Assembly (NCBI GenBank): GCA_014218235.1
Contig: CM024753.1
Span: 5,084,001 to 5,148,000, forward strand
DNA length: 64,000 bases
Source: Colocasia esculenta
Taxonomy: Eukaryota > Streptophyta > Magnoliopsida > Alismatales > Araceae
Reading direction: 5' to 3'
Below the pieces are notes generated by a model. That model had not been told where the DNA came from. It made no database searches and worked only from the letters and a program-made list of their open reading frames with translations. Positions 13,119 to 23,525 of this stretch are shown here, piece after piece. Position 1 is the first letter of the stretch. The number at the start of each line of letters is the position of its first letter. The translations under genes and the position numbers were made by a program.

Positions 13119-15016
13119 ACTACCTCTTAGTGTCGTAGTCACGGATGGAAGGTCCAACTGCCGCTCCACAACAACAAGCCAAGAACGGTGGAGACCAACT
13201 AACCACCACAACCTACAGGTCACACACCCCGCAGGCCCAAGCCTGACACCTTTAGGGGCTCCGGCCGAGAACCCTAAAGTGAGGCACTGGAATAGGACTA
13301 GCTGACCAGTACGTCTATTGGTGTCCGTCCCTCACCACGAGCGTGCTACAAACGGCCGCACACCCACAAACACAAGCCGTTGTCCCCTGTCGTCTTTCTC
13401 CTCAGCCAGACGTATTATTCAAACACAGGAGTGAGGGTGTCCAGGAAGACGACACAAACCTCAACGGTACTCCCATACCGGGACAAGCCCTAAGCACCCG
13501 GTGCTATGGTAACCGACTAGAGAGGTATTCCAGAATAGGCGCTGGACCACCAGACTCGGTAATCACACAAACCACGACATACATACTTATATGACCTTCA
13601 CGTACAACCCACGGTACACGAGTGTAAGGGATGGCTTATCATCGGTCACCCTGTGACCCTCAGGCCATCCAACACATAACCGTTCATTAACGGGGACATC
13701 ACATGACCGCCAAGACCACACATTAGACTTATACACATTAACCATTAAACACCTATCTTAATACATTAACATACTTAACACAACACATAAGCATACCATA
13801 TCAATATCGGAACGTACCCTTGCCTGTCATTGGTCACCCCGTGACCTCCATGGCAACACACACCACTTAACACATTACCCTTACAATAACCTTTAAAGAA
13901 TAACCACAGACCCAGGCTAGGTCTACACAAGACCTTCACTGCCCAACACCCAACATTCCCCTCGGAGACCAAACCGCGTCGAACACAGGCAACGCCTGTC
14001 AAATCGCATCAACCTGTCCGGACGCCATTCCAAACCTTGTCGTGACAGGCCCAAGTGCCGCAACTAGATCGCGTCGGCCCTATACGACGCTACTCAAAAT
14101 GCTATCGCGACAGGCCTTAGCGACGTGACCAAGTCGCATCGGCCCGACACGACGCCACTAGACCCAAACCGATCAAACCAACGATCAACACATAGTCGCG
14201 TCCGACAACACAGACGCGTCTCCACATAAACGCGTCGGGTCAACCAGACGCGACCTCAACGCCGCCTTAACATGACGGATGGCTCGTTTCCACAAAGACT
14301 GTGAGTTCAGCTCACAGGCCGAACCCACCTCCTCCCCGGGAGAAACCACACATAGGCTGATCAAACTCCAATTCAAAGCAATAAATACGATTTCAAACCA
14401 TGGCACACCACCCACACATGTTCCAACCCTTAATCCCAAATCCAAACATGCCATTAAACTGTAAACAATGGTAGGAAGTCTCCCTACTAGAAGAAAACGT
14501 CGAAGAACGCCCCAAAGCCTTCTCGCCGACGGCACGCCCATGCTCCGAGCATCGTCCTCGTGTGGTTCCCACACCACATGTCCGAAGCTGAAACCCATTG
14601 GAAATCGCCGGAGAAGCCACAACAGCTCCTCCCCTGCGCCTTATCGAGCCTCCTCTGCTCTGTCTGGCCGAAACGAAGCTTTTATCACACTTTTGCAAAT
14701 TGCGTCCGGGACAGACGCCGCATTTAACTTCCTTAAACGCATCCCCTCTTTCCGACGCCAAACAGAACCCGCGCGCCACGTATCATAGAGGTGGTTCCTT
14801 GAATCACATCCGGCATGTACGACGCGTTCAAATCGCGTCGCCTACCTCCTCCGCGATTCCAAACAGTGAACCAACAGTGCAATTGGGCTGGCATATCCGG
14901 CCCACACTGCTCACTATGTGCTCGGAAAAGTCAAACACAGCCCATTGACATTCTCTTGGTCAAGAGCACCACACATAGACTCGATAAACCCGGATACGAA
15001 CGACCGTACTGTTACA
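13119..15016 (-). mobile_element. solo LTR, inner portion (continuation of 3103-4184)
   Basis: The sequence after the CAAGA duplication resumes the diverged LTR. It parallels the nested LTRs through the cggatggaaggtccaactgc region, the CCTTGCCTGTCATTGGTCAC region and the CG-rich section, and ends GTACTGTTACA at 15016. The copy of GGTTC at 15017-15021 closes the outer target duplication. Frames here (for example 14185-14788, both strands) are shadows of CG-rich repeat DNA, with no family match. Confidence 0.85.
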
Positions 15017-15021
15017 GGTTC

Positions 15022-15253
15022 TCTAATATATCCACGACAAACATCATCATATCATAACTAGTCTTGGCAATAATTGCTAGACACTGATCAGGAGTGCAAC
15101 AAGTAATAAACTGACGAATACATCTCCATATAATGTGAGATTATATATATGAAGTGACAAGAAACAAGATAATGTATAGTAGTAGTTAGTTCCATATAAT
15201 TAGATGACACAAAGTGACAAAAAAAGACAATGTATAGTAGTAAGGTCCGCTTA
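15022..15253. other. intergenic, imperfect AT-rich repeats
   Basis: No coding signal. A short motif, AATGTATAGTAGTA, occurs twice (about 15172 and 15229). Confidence 0.5.
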
Positions 15254-15270
15254 CTTTTTCATAAAAGTAT

Positions 15271-15536
15271 TTTTTTTTTTTTTTTGCTAACGAGGAAACC
15301 CCGCCCCGTGTGATTTTGTGGGCTCAAGAATTGGTGTTCGTGAACTCCAAGTTCAGGACTTGGCAGTTCCTACTTTCCGTGTATCCGTATTGCCCTTACC
15401 CCACTTGACCGGAAAAACTTCAGATCTACACACCTCGAGGATTGTATGTAAATCAGGTAAATCCTCCTCAGGAATCGAACTCGGGACCTCCTGCTTTTAA
15501 ACAAGAGTTCTAACCGATCGACCCAACTGAGGTCCT
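15271..15536 (-). mobile_element. tRNA-derived SINE with 17-bp target-site duplication
   Basis: Read on the minus strand, the element starts at 15536 with a tRNA-like head. A box-A-like CAGTTGGGTCGATCGGTTAG is followed about 40 bases later by a box-B-like GAGTTCGATTCC. It runs 266 bp and ends in an A15 tail, seen as T15 at 15271-15285. An exact 17-bp direct repeat (CTTTTTCATAAAAGTAT at 15254-15270 and 15537-15553) flanks it. Pol III-type promoter boxes, a poly(A) tail and a long variable duplication are the hallmarks of LINE-mobilised SINEs. Which SINE family it belongs to is unknown to me. Confidence 0.93.
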
Positions 15537-15697
15537 CTTTTTCATAAAAGTATATATTTTGTCACACCCATCTAAACTGTTCACATGGAGGTGTATAAAA
15601 GTATATCTTATCTCATGTTTTATCACACCCAGCTAAACTGATCATATGTAGCTAGGTGTACCCATCTAATTATTACTTACTACACATTACTCTTAAT

Positions 15698-15761
15698 GTT
15701 TGGTATTTGGATAGACCGGGGATAGGACTCACTCTATCCCCGATCTATCCAAATACCAAAC
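15698..15761. repeat. hairpin, MITE-end-like inverted repeat
   Basis: Arms of about 28 bp (GTTTGGTATTTGGATAGACC... and its near-perfect complement) surround a short loop. A third partial copy follows at about 15784-15813. The arm core TTTGGTATTTGGATAGA closely resembles the termini of the small element at 63331-63426. Confidence 0.75.
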
Positions 15762-16429
15762 ATATTTTTATCAGATATTCTCACTCTATTTCCGATTTAT
15801 CTAAATACCAAATATGCTCAAGGATTAGTTTTATTGGAACATCCATCAACCAAGGGAAAGGAACCCAAAAATGACCCCACATGCATATTCCATGAAGGGA
15901 AGACTGATTCCCTTCATATCCACATCTGACATGGGCTTTCCAAATGACTCTTTTCTTTTTCCACCTCCTCTGGTTCATTTTTTTCCGATCTTTCATAGTA
16001 TTATGGCGTTACAGTTTCGGTGACACCACAATCAAAGCCATGCAGAAATAATATTGCCCCATCAAGCCATTGAGATTAGAACTGTCAACGGAGTCCCGGC
16101 CGGCCCATGGGCTTAGCTGGCAGCCCATACGTGTAGGATGCAAATAAGCTGGGCCACTAAGAAGGTTGCAGGGAGCAGATGGCGCTTGCTCTGTGCACAA
16201 ACTCATCTATGATCGGCATACTTTTTATATACGACACAGACACTATAAGTTATGTGGTAGCAGTTTGCACGTTTCACTTGCCAACCTCAAGATTAATTAA
16301 GCTCCATGCAGGGCAGCTAGAGAGGGTAGACCACTAAACACACTGACAAGTACTGTGAGATCATCGATGTGTTACCATGAAATAAAGCAGTTAGGATCGA
16401 TAGAGATTAGATTTGGAGTGTCGGAGGTA
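15762..16429. other. intergenic, no gene recognised
   Basis: Apart from the third hairpin arm copy at its start, I see only non-coding sequence. The short frames on both strands have no family similarity. Confidence 0.5.
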
Positions 16430-16438
16430 ATTTGAATC

Positions 16439-16623
16439 GAGAAGTGCTAGCTACTTGAGCGTCCGAATAGTTAGCCGACGTGGATCAGCCACGCGGCCGA
16501 CTTGATTGGTCGGCCGTGTGTGGGCCCCACGAGGGCAGCGTGGCCCACGCACGGCCGACCAATCAGGTCGGCCGCACGGCCGATCCAAAGGTTACTCGGA
16601 CGTCCGAATAACCAACATTTCTC
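16439..16623. mobile_element. Mutator-type foldback MITE, 9-bp TSD
   Basis: A 185-bp element that is nearly one long palindrome. It starts GAGAAGTGCTAGCTACTTGA and its other end reads GAGAAATGTTGGTTATTCGG in reverse complement. The arms run through GGCCGACTTGATTGGTCGGC and meet at a short GC-rich loop. It is flanked by the exact 9-bp direct repeat ATTTGAATC (16430-16438 and 16624-16632). A 9-bp duplication with G-starting long terminal inverted repeats is typical of Mutator-like elements. It encodes nothing. Confidence 0.92.
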
Positions 16624-16632
16624 ATTTGAATC

Positions 16633-17289
16633 AGTCATCTTGAATATACGTACTGATCATTTCATTCTTGCACAAACCGAACGAGCTCAAAAATTGAGGT
16701 AACTCAAGGTGTCACTTGATATCATCAGCTCTTTGATTAATATCCCTAGGATGATATATATTAATGATGGGAGAATATATACTGTAGTGCATGCAACAGA
16801 ACTCTTTTTTATCACCCTACGTACCCTGTTTCCCCCCACCATCAGATTTGACTACCCAGACCATGGGGAAATGTGGATTTTAAGTTCAAACTTTGCCCTT
16901 TCAGATGAGGATTCTCGGTGTTTCTTAAAGGCTGATTGGAGTTTAAGTTTCAACTTATGGTTGATCAAGTTTGTGGAACATCCTCTCATCTCATGGGTGT
17001 GCTTTCTGGATGGTTTCAGTCCCAGCACTTCCCTTTTCCGATACTTCAGCTCCCCCGCTAAACACATTTCGTGGGTTTCAGTCATCAGAATCATGTTTAG
17101 ATCTCTCACTGATCATTTTACATCTGATCACTATCAAATAAAATATTATTTCATATATAGGAAGATTAAAGGGGGAAAATATCCCAGATGTATCTAGAAA
17201 AAGGCAGTAGTTTTCAACTCCCACTCCCCACACAAGCATAGGCTCAGCTTTCCACCACCTATATATATTGTAGGTCATCTCACATCATC
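16633..17289. other. intergenic, possible promoter of the small ORF that follows
   Basis: A 162-codon frame spans 16709-17197 but has no recognisable family or codon bias, and I treat it as chance. A TATA-like CTATATATATTG lies at about 17260, only some 25 bp before the ATG at 17290. Confidence 0.4.
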
Positions 17290-17427
17290 ATGGCCTTCTT
17301 CCTCAAATTAACACTCTCAATACATCTCATTCATTTGGCAAGCAGCCCCTTCTATGTTATCTCCAGAGGACACGAGTGGACTGCAAGGGAGACCAAAGAC
17401 GTCTCAAAGTCCTCGTCTAGAAGATGA
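17290..17427 (+). CDS. small ORF with possible signal peptide, unrecognised
   Basis: This 45-codon frame begins MAFFLKLTLSIHLIHLASSP, a hydrophobic stretch that looks like a secretion signal. It then becomes hydrophilic and ends in a basic, serine-rich tail. Short secreted plant peptides have this design, but I recognise no family signature. A second, differently phased frame with a Pro/Tyr-rich stretch follows directly (about 17450-17560) and is cut by the MITE at 17559. The locus could therefore be an intron-containing or broken peptide gene. It may equally be chance: the TATA-like site is too close to the ATG for a normal leader. Confidence 0.25.
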   Translation: MAFFLKLTLSIHLIHLASSPFYVISRGHEWTARETKDVSKSSSRR

Positions 17428-17558
17428 AAGCCTGCAACATAGAGAGATGAAGACTGCACGGTGGAGCTATGAAACCCCTTCCATGGCCTATGGTCCTCCA
17501 CAAACGATATGTCCTATCCCCAACAGTCTGGATCTCATGATTCCTCCCTATTCTTATC

Positions 17559-17833
17559 GAGAAATGCTATGCTCCCGGCAAGCCAGAAGCATAGGAAAGC
17601 GGTTTGCAGTCGTGCTCCTCCACAAGGCGCCATATGGAGGAGAAGGGCTTCAGCGCATTAAATGTGTCTTTTTTTTTTCACCCTCAAATATGTACCCATA
17701 AAAATATTTGTGTGCATGTTTGAGGGTGGAAAAAAAAAAAAAAGACGTATTTAATACGCTGGGGCCCTGCTCCTCCACATGACGCCTTATGAAGGAGCAC
17801 GGCCTTCCCTGTGCTCCCAACTTGGCATTTCTC
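17559..17833. mobile_element. Mutator-type MITE, 9-bp TSD
   Basis: A 275-bp element starting GAGAAATGCTATGCTCCCGG. Its other end reads GAGAAATGCCAAGTTGGGAG in reverse complement. Inner arms also pair: the GTGCTCCTCCACAAGGCGCC region, and the stretch ending in poly-T against poly-A around CACCCTCAAATATG. The exact 9-bp direct repeat ATTCTTATC flanks it (17550-17558 and 17834-17842). Its start resembles the 36463 element. Removing it restores the target ...CTATTCTTATCTAAAC.... Confidence 0.92.
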
Positions 17834-17842
17834 ATTCTTATC

Positions 17843-18365
17843 TAAACAGACTTCCACATATAAAAACTAGAAAATGCCCCCCACCCCCGGTGAAAGGACA
17901 TGGGGACGTACGTACTTGGCTGGAACCCCAATATTCCGGGTCCTTTCTTGATTACTCCCAATTAGTCCCTAGACCTCCACATGAAAGCTGGAGGACTCCC
18001 CCATGGGGCTTCTCCAGGCTAAAGCAACACGTACGGTGGAATAACTAGGCGTCATCCCCACCACCCCGGGCCAATCACTTTTATGATCTCCAGCCGTAGA
18101 AGAAGGTGTTACAATTAAGAGATGAAGGGGACAGAGACCCTGCAGAGCTAAAGTTTGCCTCCTCGGCTCCTATCTTACTGCAGGTGCCAAGATTTTCGCA
18201 AGTTAAAAACTCGGCTTCCGTATAGAATTGCATGTATCCAATAGTTTTGATTAGGTGAGGGATCTTCGTCAGAGGCTTGAGGAGATACGACGTCACGTAA
18301 TACATCCGATTTCATGGGTTGAGAAGAGATATTTAAGAATAAAATAAATGACCCGATACGATTGA
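17843..18365. other. intergenic, no gene recognised
   Basis: No supported coding region. It ends at the GGGGG target duplication of the large retrotransposon. Confidence 0.5.
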
Positions 18366-18370
18366 GGGGG

Positions 18371-20251
18371 TGTGAGAATATTTTTTAACACTTTAAAATT
18401 TTAAATTTATCTTTGAATTTGATTTGATTTATTTGGTCTTTTATTTATTTACAAGGACATGGTCTTGTTTAGTTCATTGACCTCCCTCACTAACTGCGGT
18501 TAGTGTTAATTATATCAGCGTAAAGAGCTGAACATCCTTGATTAACCATCAGATAAACCCTTATAAAAAGAACATAACTCACATTTGCATGAAATGAATT
18601 GTGCGTGAAGGGAAACACAGTTGCAGACATGCAATCTATTTTTTTTTGGAATTTTTTGATATTTATTTCATTTTTATTGATTTTTAAATATATTTTCTCT
18701 TTTTTTGGTATTTTAGAATAATTGATTTCATTTATTTATCTATTTTCGTTATTTATTTATTTACATTATGATCATGTGAATTAAATTAACATTTTTGTTT
18801 ATTTATTTGATTTAAAAGGTGTTTAACTTAAGGTGGATTAAAATTGATGTGAAACATAACTTGTTTGTTGATTTTATGTTATTGAAAATTAAATAATAAT
18901 GTTTGGAAAATATTTCGTTAACGTTTGTCGAAAACTTGGTTGATTTTGGTTAAGGAATTAAGTAGTGCAGTGTTTAAAATAAACGTGACACTACGTGTGA
19001 TTATTCGTATAACGTATAATTAAATGATTAAAAATAGCCCAATAGGCTCATTAAATTTCACACATGAGAATATGTCAAATGTCGGCCCAATTAAGCATCA
19101 TTAGGCCCATTAAGAATGAAACATACAAGTTCAGCCCAATAAGTAATTTGAGGCCCAATAAAAAAAGTCCAATGGACCTTGCTTAAGATTTGAGAAAATT
19201 CAAATTGTGTCTTGCACAATGTTCTTTAGAGCTGCCTTGCAGACCCTTTTTCCATACCGCCTTACAGTCTCAGAGCCTTGCTCTGTGTTCAAACTTCAGA
19301 AATCCTCCCTTCTGTCCTGGGGCGCCCCCCTTGCTTTTATAGGAGGTGGAGAAAACCCCCGTCCCGGCCATAAAATCTCGTCCCGGCCATAAACAGCGTA
19401 CTTACCATAAGCGCCGTCCCGGCCATTTGTGCTGTCCCGGCCATTTGGATTTTTACATATCTCCCCCTGATTCTTCATTTCTTTTCCCCCTTTTTAATTT
19501 CATTTTTTATGTTTATACCCCTCCTCCTTGGGAGAGTCACGGCAGGGACCTGCCGTTTTTTGGTTTCTTCCTCCCGTTTGGCCTTCGCGCCGAGAGGGGA
19601 GCTGGAACAGGGAAGCGGCGGCGGCGACTCCTGCTGGGCTGCAGCGACGGCTGCTGGTCAACAGGGGAGGAAGCGGAGGCGGACGCCGGCGGCCCTGCTG
19701 GAGGGTGCGGCGGCGACGGCTGGGGAAGCCGGGGGAGCTTCCCGCTGCAGCGCAGCAAACAGGGGAAGCCCCCACAGGGACGGCCCTCCCCCGCGACGCC
19801 GGCCAAAGAGGCAGGAGGCGCGGCTGGCGAAGTCTTCTGCAGTATCCGGGCGACCCGTGGGGGGCAAAGGCCTCATCTTGCGGTGGAGGCGGGAGCATCC
19901 AGGGAATCCCCCCCCCCCCATGTTCCAGCCGACAGCGACGAGCCCAACAGGGGGAAGAACGACGTGGCCCCCAAAGGGGCTCCGGAGGTATTTCCCCCAC
20001 CCTTTCTTCCCATATCCTTCTTCTTGGTCTCTGCCCATGATCTAGCAGGGAACACCATCGACATCCATTTATTTCCAACTTTCAGAAGACGGTATTTTCT
20101 GATTTGATTTACCCTTTTTTTTTAGACCTCTCAACCCCCTCACGCAGTGGTCATAGCTCTGGCCTGAGGTGTATACCCCGCTGGCCTGCCATTTGGTGTG
20201 AGGTTTTGGTTCTGATCCTCGGGTGTATGTGCTATTATTTTGGGTTCAACA
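18371..20251 (-). repeat. 3' LTR of the Tat-like element
   Basis: This 1881-bp LTR starts TGTGAGAATATTTT and ends TTTTGGGTTCAACA. It matches 30242-32126 with small indels: a repeat of the GTCCCGGCCATTTG stretch near 19410-19440 occurs here and is shorter in the other copy. A very GC-rich block (about 19550-19990) opens several overlapping frames on both strands. These are compositional artefacts present in both LTRs, not genes. Confidence 0.95.
20138..20235 (+). repeat. tRNA-like (SINE-head-like) sequence inside the LTR
   Basis: The plus strand carries CGCAGTGGTCATAGCTCTGG, close to a pol III box A, and about 50 bases later TTTTGGTTCTGATCCTCGG, close to box B. The same pair is in the other LTR (about 32013-32110). 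It resembles the head of a tRNA-derived SINE lying antisense at the LTR terminus. No flanking duplication is visible, so its origin is uncertain. Confidence 0.4.
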
Positions 20252-20263
20252 AATGCCCCCCAC
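20252..20263 (-). other. polypurine tract candidate
   Basis: On the element strand GTGGGGGGCATT directly precedes the 3' LTR terminus TGTTGAACCC. It is a plausible plus-strand priming tract, though the last bases are not purines. Confidence 0.6.
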
Positions 20264-21083
20264 GAGACTGGCATCCGAGAGTGAAACATAGGGCGACTGT
20301 CTCGTGTGAATCTTTCCAGCTATATTTTAGCACATATTGCCCTTCAGAGGGTTCATTTCATTCATTCTGCCAATTCATTTCAGCCATTTTGACTTTCTTG
20401 AGACCCATGTGGGAGATTTGATTCTTGTGAATTTGATACGTCACAGCTTGTGTCATACTTACAGTAAACTTTCACTTTCTTTTGAGCTTGCGGTACCAAT
20501 GACCATCGTCACATGACAACAATGCCGAAATTTTACTTTATGCATTGAGAATTGTGACTTTGCTGTGATATATCTTCTGATAAGCTGTTTTATCCTTTCT
20601 TTTTTCCTCGTTCCTTTGTGGTAAAATCTGATCTCCTGTTGTCTGGATCTTGCAGAGTTGGATCAGGTACATGACATTTGGAAGAGATCGCTTGGAGTTG
20701 AAGATCTTGGAGACCCACCTGGCTGTTTTACAAGCAGAGGCTGCTATAACTTCTACGAAAATCGTGCAAGCCATGAATCGGCGTGGAATGACGACCTCGC
20801 TTATGCATAACAGAGCCATTTGTGCCATTCTTTTGTACATGTCGACCTTCTGAGGACATGCGACACTGGAGCATAGAGTTGCTTGAGGGATGTTGTTTTT
20901 AGCATCAGTACATGCTATCCATTCATTTTGACTTCTCCTTTTTTGGGCTATCCCAAGGGCCTGTCTTGGGACTAAGACTTTTATTTGTTATATACATTGT
21001 GCTTCTGAGTTTCACTATCAACATGAGATCTTTATTGATAATAGGGGTTTTAAGGCTTCCCCAAAAGCCGCGAGCTATTTCAT
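20264..21083 (-). other. non-coding spacer of the Tat-like element
   Basis: About 820 bases inside the element between the polypurine tract and the first repeat array. The frames here are short and show no retroelement domain. Confidence 0.5.
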
Positions 21084-21680
21084 TTAGAGGATTAGGGCTC
21101 CTCTTGGGCCATACCATGCTTGTGTTAGAGAATTAAGGCTTCTCCAGAGCCATAATTTTGATGAGAGGATTGAGGCTCCCTCGGGCTCGTGATTTGGGTG
21201 AGAGGATTGAGGCTTCCTCGGGCACGTGATTTGGGTGAGAGGATTGAGGCTCTCTCGAGCACGTGATTTGGGTGAGAGGATTGAGGCTCCCTCGGGCACG
21301 TGATTTGGGTGAGAGGATTGAGGCTCCCTCGGGCACGTATTTGTTTGAAAGGATTGAGGCTCCCTCGGGCGCATATTCTGGTTGAGAGAATTGAGGCTCT
21401 CTCGGGCATATGATTTGGGTAAGAAGATTGAGGCTCCCTCGGGCACGTATTTGGTTGAGAGGATTGAGGCTCCCTCGGGCACGAGATTTGGGTGAGAGGA
21501 TTGAGGCTTCCTCAGGCACGTGATTTGGGTGAGAGGATTGAGGCTCTCTCGGGCACGTGATTTAGGTGAGAGGATTAAGGCTCCTTTGGGCACGTATTTT
21601 GGGTGAGAGGATTGAGGCTCCCTCATGTACGTATTTGGGTGAGAGGATTGAGGCTCCCTCGGGCACGTGATTTGATTTGA
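21084..21680 (-). repeat. tandem array 1, about 37-bp unit
   Basis: About 14 clear copies, plus two or three degenerate ones at the left, of a 36-39 bp unit. On the plus strand its core is GAGAGGATTGAGGCTCCCTC followed by GGGCACGTGATTTGGGT. Because the unit is usually 37 bp, it is not a multiple of three and three minus-strand frames stay open through it. These give repetitive peptides that are unlikely to be real proteins. Confidence 0.95.
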
Positions 21681-21714
21681 TTTATTTTGATTATTTTGTT
21701 TTGTTCACGTTACC

Positions 21715-21935
21715 AACCTCAGCGCCCTTTCGAGTTTTCGCCAAGCTTGGCCCCCTTTAGCTTTTTTCCAACACGCCTTTGCAGGTTTCCGCGTTAAGGG
21801 GTTTACCCATTTTTGCCTGAGGTGCCCTTTTGGGTTTTCACCTCAGCTGGGTTTTAGACCTTTTTACCCTTGATCCATCATGATGAAGTGGTAGACCAAG
21901 TCCGTCGGGGGACCTCTTTTTTAAGCCCCTATTTA
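21715..21935 (-). repeat. flanking repeat block, copy A
   Basis: This block contains TGCCCTTTTGGGTTTTCACC, a CTCAGCTGGGTTTTA stretch, CCCTTGATCCAT and a TTTTTAAGCCCC end. Another version lies at about 23760-23945, so the arrays sit between two copies of the same block. Confidence 0.75.
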
Positions 21936-21959
21936 ATTTAGTTTCCTTCCTCTTCTTTT

Positions 21960-22815
21960 TTTTTTTTGGCGAGAATTAAAGGCTTCCCTGAAGGCCATCA
22001 GGCTTTGAAGGCGGTAAGGAATTAAAGGCTTCCTTGAGAGACGTGGGATTTGGGTTTTGGATTTTAATTGGGTTGGCCGACCTTGACGGTGTATTGGCCA
22101 GAAGCTTGGGTTTATAGTCGGTAGGGAATTAATGGCTTCCCTGAGAGCCATGGATTGAGGATTTGGATTTATGTATGGTAGGGAATTAAAGGCTTTCTTG
22201 AGAGCCGTGGATTGAGAGTTTGGATTCATGTATGGTAAGGAATTAGAGGCTTCCCTGAGAGCTGTGAATTGAGGATTTAGATATGGTAGGGAATTGGAGG
22301 CTTCCCTAAGAGCCGTGGATTGAGAATTTGGATTTATGTGCGGTAGGGAATTAGAGGCTTCCCTGAGAGCCGTGGGAATTTGGATTTGGATTTTGGGTTT
22401 TAATTGGGTTGGCCGACCTTGATGATGTGTTGGCCAAAAGTTTGGGTTTATTTTTAAGCGGTAGGGAATTAAAGGCTTCCCTAAGAGCCATGGATTGAGA
22501 ATTTGGATTTGTGTACGGTAGAGAATTAAAGGCTTCCCTGAGAGCCATGGATTGACAATTTGAATTTGTGTATAGTAGGGAATTAGGGGCTTCCCTGGGA
22601 GCCATGGATTGAGTTTGGAATTTCAAATGGTAGGGAATTAAAGGCTTCCCTGGGAGCCATGGATTGAGAAGTAGGGAATTGGAGGCTTCCCTGAGAGCCA
22701 TGGATTGAGTTTGGGATTTCGAAAGGTAGGGAATTAAAGGCTTCCCTGAGAGCCATGGATTGAGAGTTTGAATTTATGTATGGTAGGGAATTAGAGGCTT
22801 CCCTGAGAGCCGTAA
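21960..22815 (-). repeat. tandem array 2, about 50-60 bp unit
   Basis: About a dozen copies of a unit built on GGTAGGGAATTAAAGGCTTC then CCTGAGAGCCATGGATTGAG and a variable TTTGGATTTATGTA tail. Each contains a small stem-loop (GGCT...AGCC). The core resembles array 1 (GGATTGAGGCTCCC), so the arrays may share an origin. Two units carry an inserted TTGGGTTGGCCGACCTTGA segment related to array 3. Confidence 0.92.
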
Positions 22816-22849
22816 ATATGTTTAGAGGATTGGGGCTCCCCTAGGGCGC

Positions 22850-23445
22850 GCGATTTACCTTTTGACCGGTCTCGACGACTTGTTAGCCAAAAGGCGTGGA
22901 TTTTGACCTTTGACTGGCCTTGACGGCTTGTTAGCCAAGAGGTCTAGATTTTGAGCTTTTCGACTGGCCTTGACGGCTTGTTAGTCGAAGAAGCTCAGGA
23001 TGTGACTTTCGACTGGCCTTGACGGCTTGTTAGCCAACAGACATGGGTTTCGACCTTCAACTGGCCTTGACGGCTTGTTAGCCAAGAGGTCTGGATTTTG
23101 AGCTTTTTGACTGGCCTTGACGGCTTGTTAGCCAAAGAAGCTCGGGATTTGGCTTTTGACTGGCCTTGACGGCTTGTTAGCCAAAAGACATGGGTTTCGA
23201 CCTTTGACTGGCCCTGACAGCTTGTTAGCCAAGAGGTCTGGATTTTGAACTTTTTGACTGGCCATGACGGCTTATTAGCCAAAGAAGCTCGGGATTTGAC
23301 TTTTGACTGGCCTTGACGACTTGTTAGCCAAAAGGCGTGGACTTTGACCTTTGACTGGCCTTGACGGCTTGTTAGCCGAAGAAACTCAGGATGTGACTTT
23401 CGACTGGCCTTGACGGCTTGTTAGCCAAAAGACATGAACTTGAAT
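22850..23445 (-). repeat. tandem array 3, about 50-58 bp unit
   Basis: About eleven copies of a unit with core GACTGGCCTTGACGGCTTGT followed by TAGCCAA and a variable tail (ACATGGGTTTCGACC or AGCTCGGGATTTG types that partly alternate). GGCC and AGCC halves can pair, so each unit has stem-loop potential. Confidence 0.92.
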
Positions 23446-23525
23446 TTTTAGAATGAGAGCTTTCTCTTTTGTTTGGGTTCCTCTTCTCTCTCTTTCTTCG
23501 AGCAGAGTTCGAGTTTCCCACATCT

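Noticed and set aside
14185..14788. ORFs of 145, 128 and 106 codons on both strands
   Set aside because: They fall in the CG-rich section of the solo LTR; mutual shadows without homology.
16709..17197. 162-codon plus-strand ORF
   Set aside because: No recognisable domain, no promoter context and mixed composition; kept only as a note.
19346..20107. Long overlapping ORFs (up to 253 codons) on both strands
   Set aside because: They lie in the GC-rich block of the 3' LTR, recur at 31237-31982 in the other LTR, overlap on both strands and match no protein family.
21084..21626. 180-codon minus-strand ORF with peptide repeats
   Set aside because: It is the translation of a 37-bp tandem array open in several frames at once; a repeat artefact.
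22351..22701. 116-codon minus-strand ORF with repeated MALREAFNSLP
   Set aside because: Translation of tandem array 2, not a gene.
21133..23440. Direct repeats resembling a CRISPR array
   Set aside because: This is a plant genome; the units are head-to-tail tandem repeats with no unique spacers, inside a retrotransposon.
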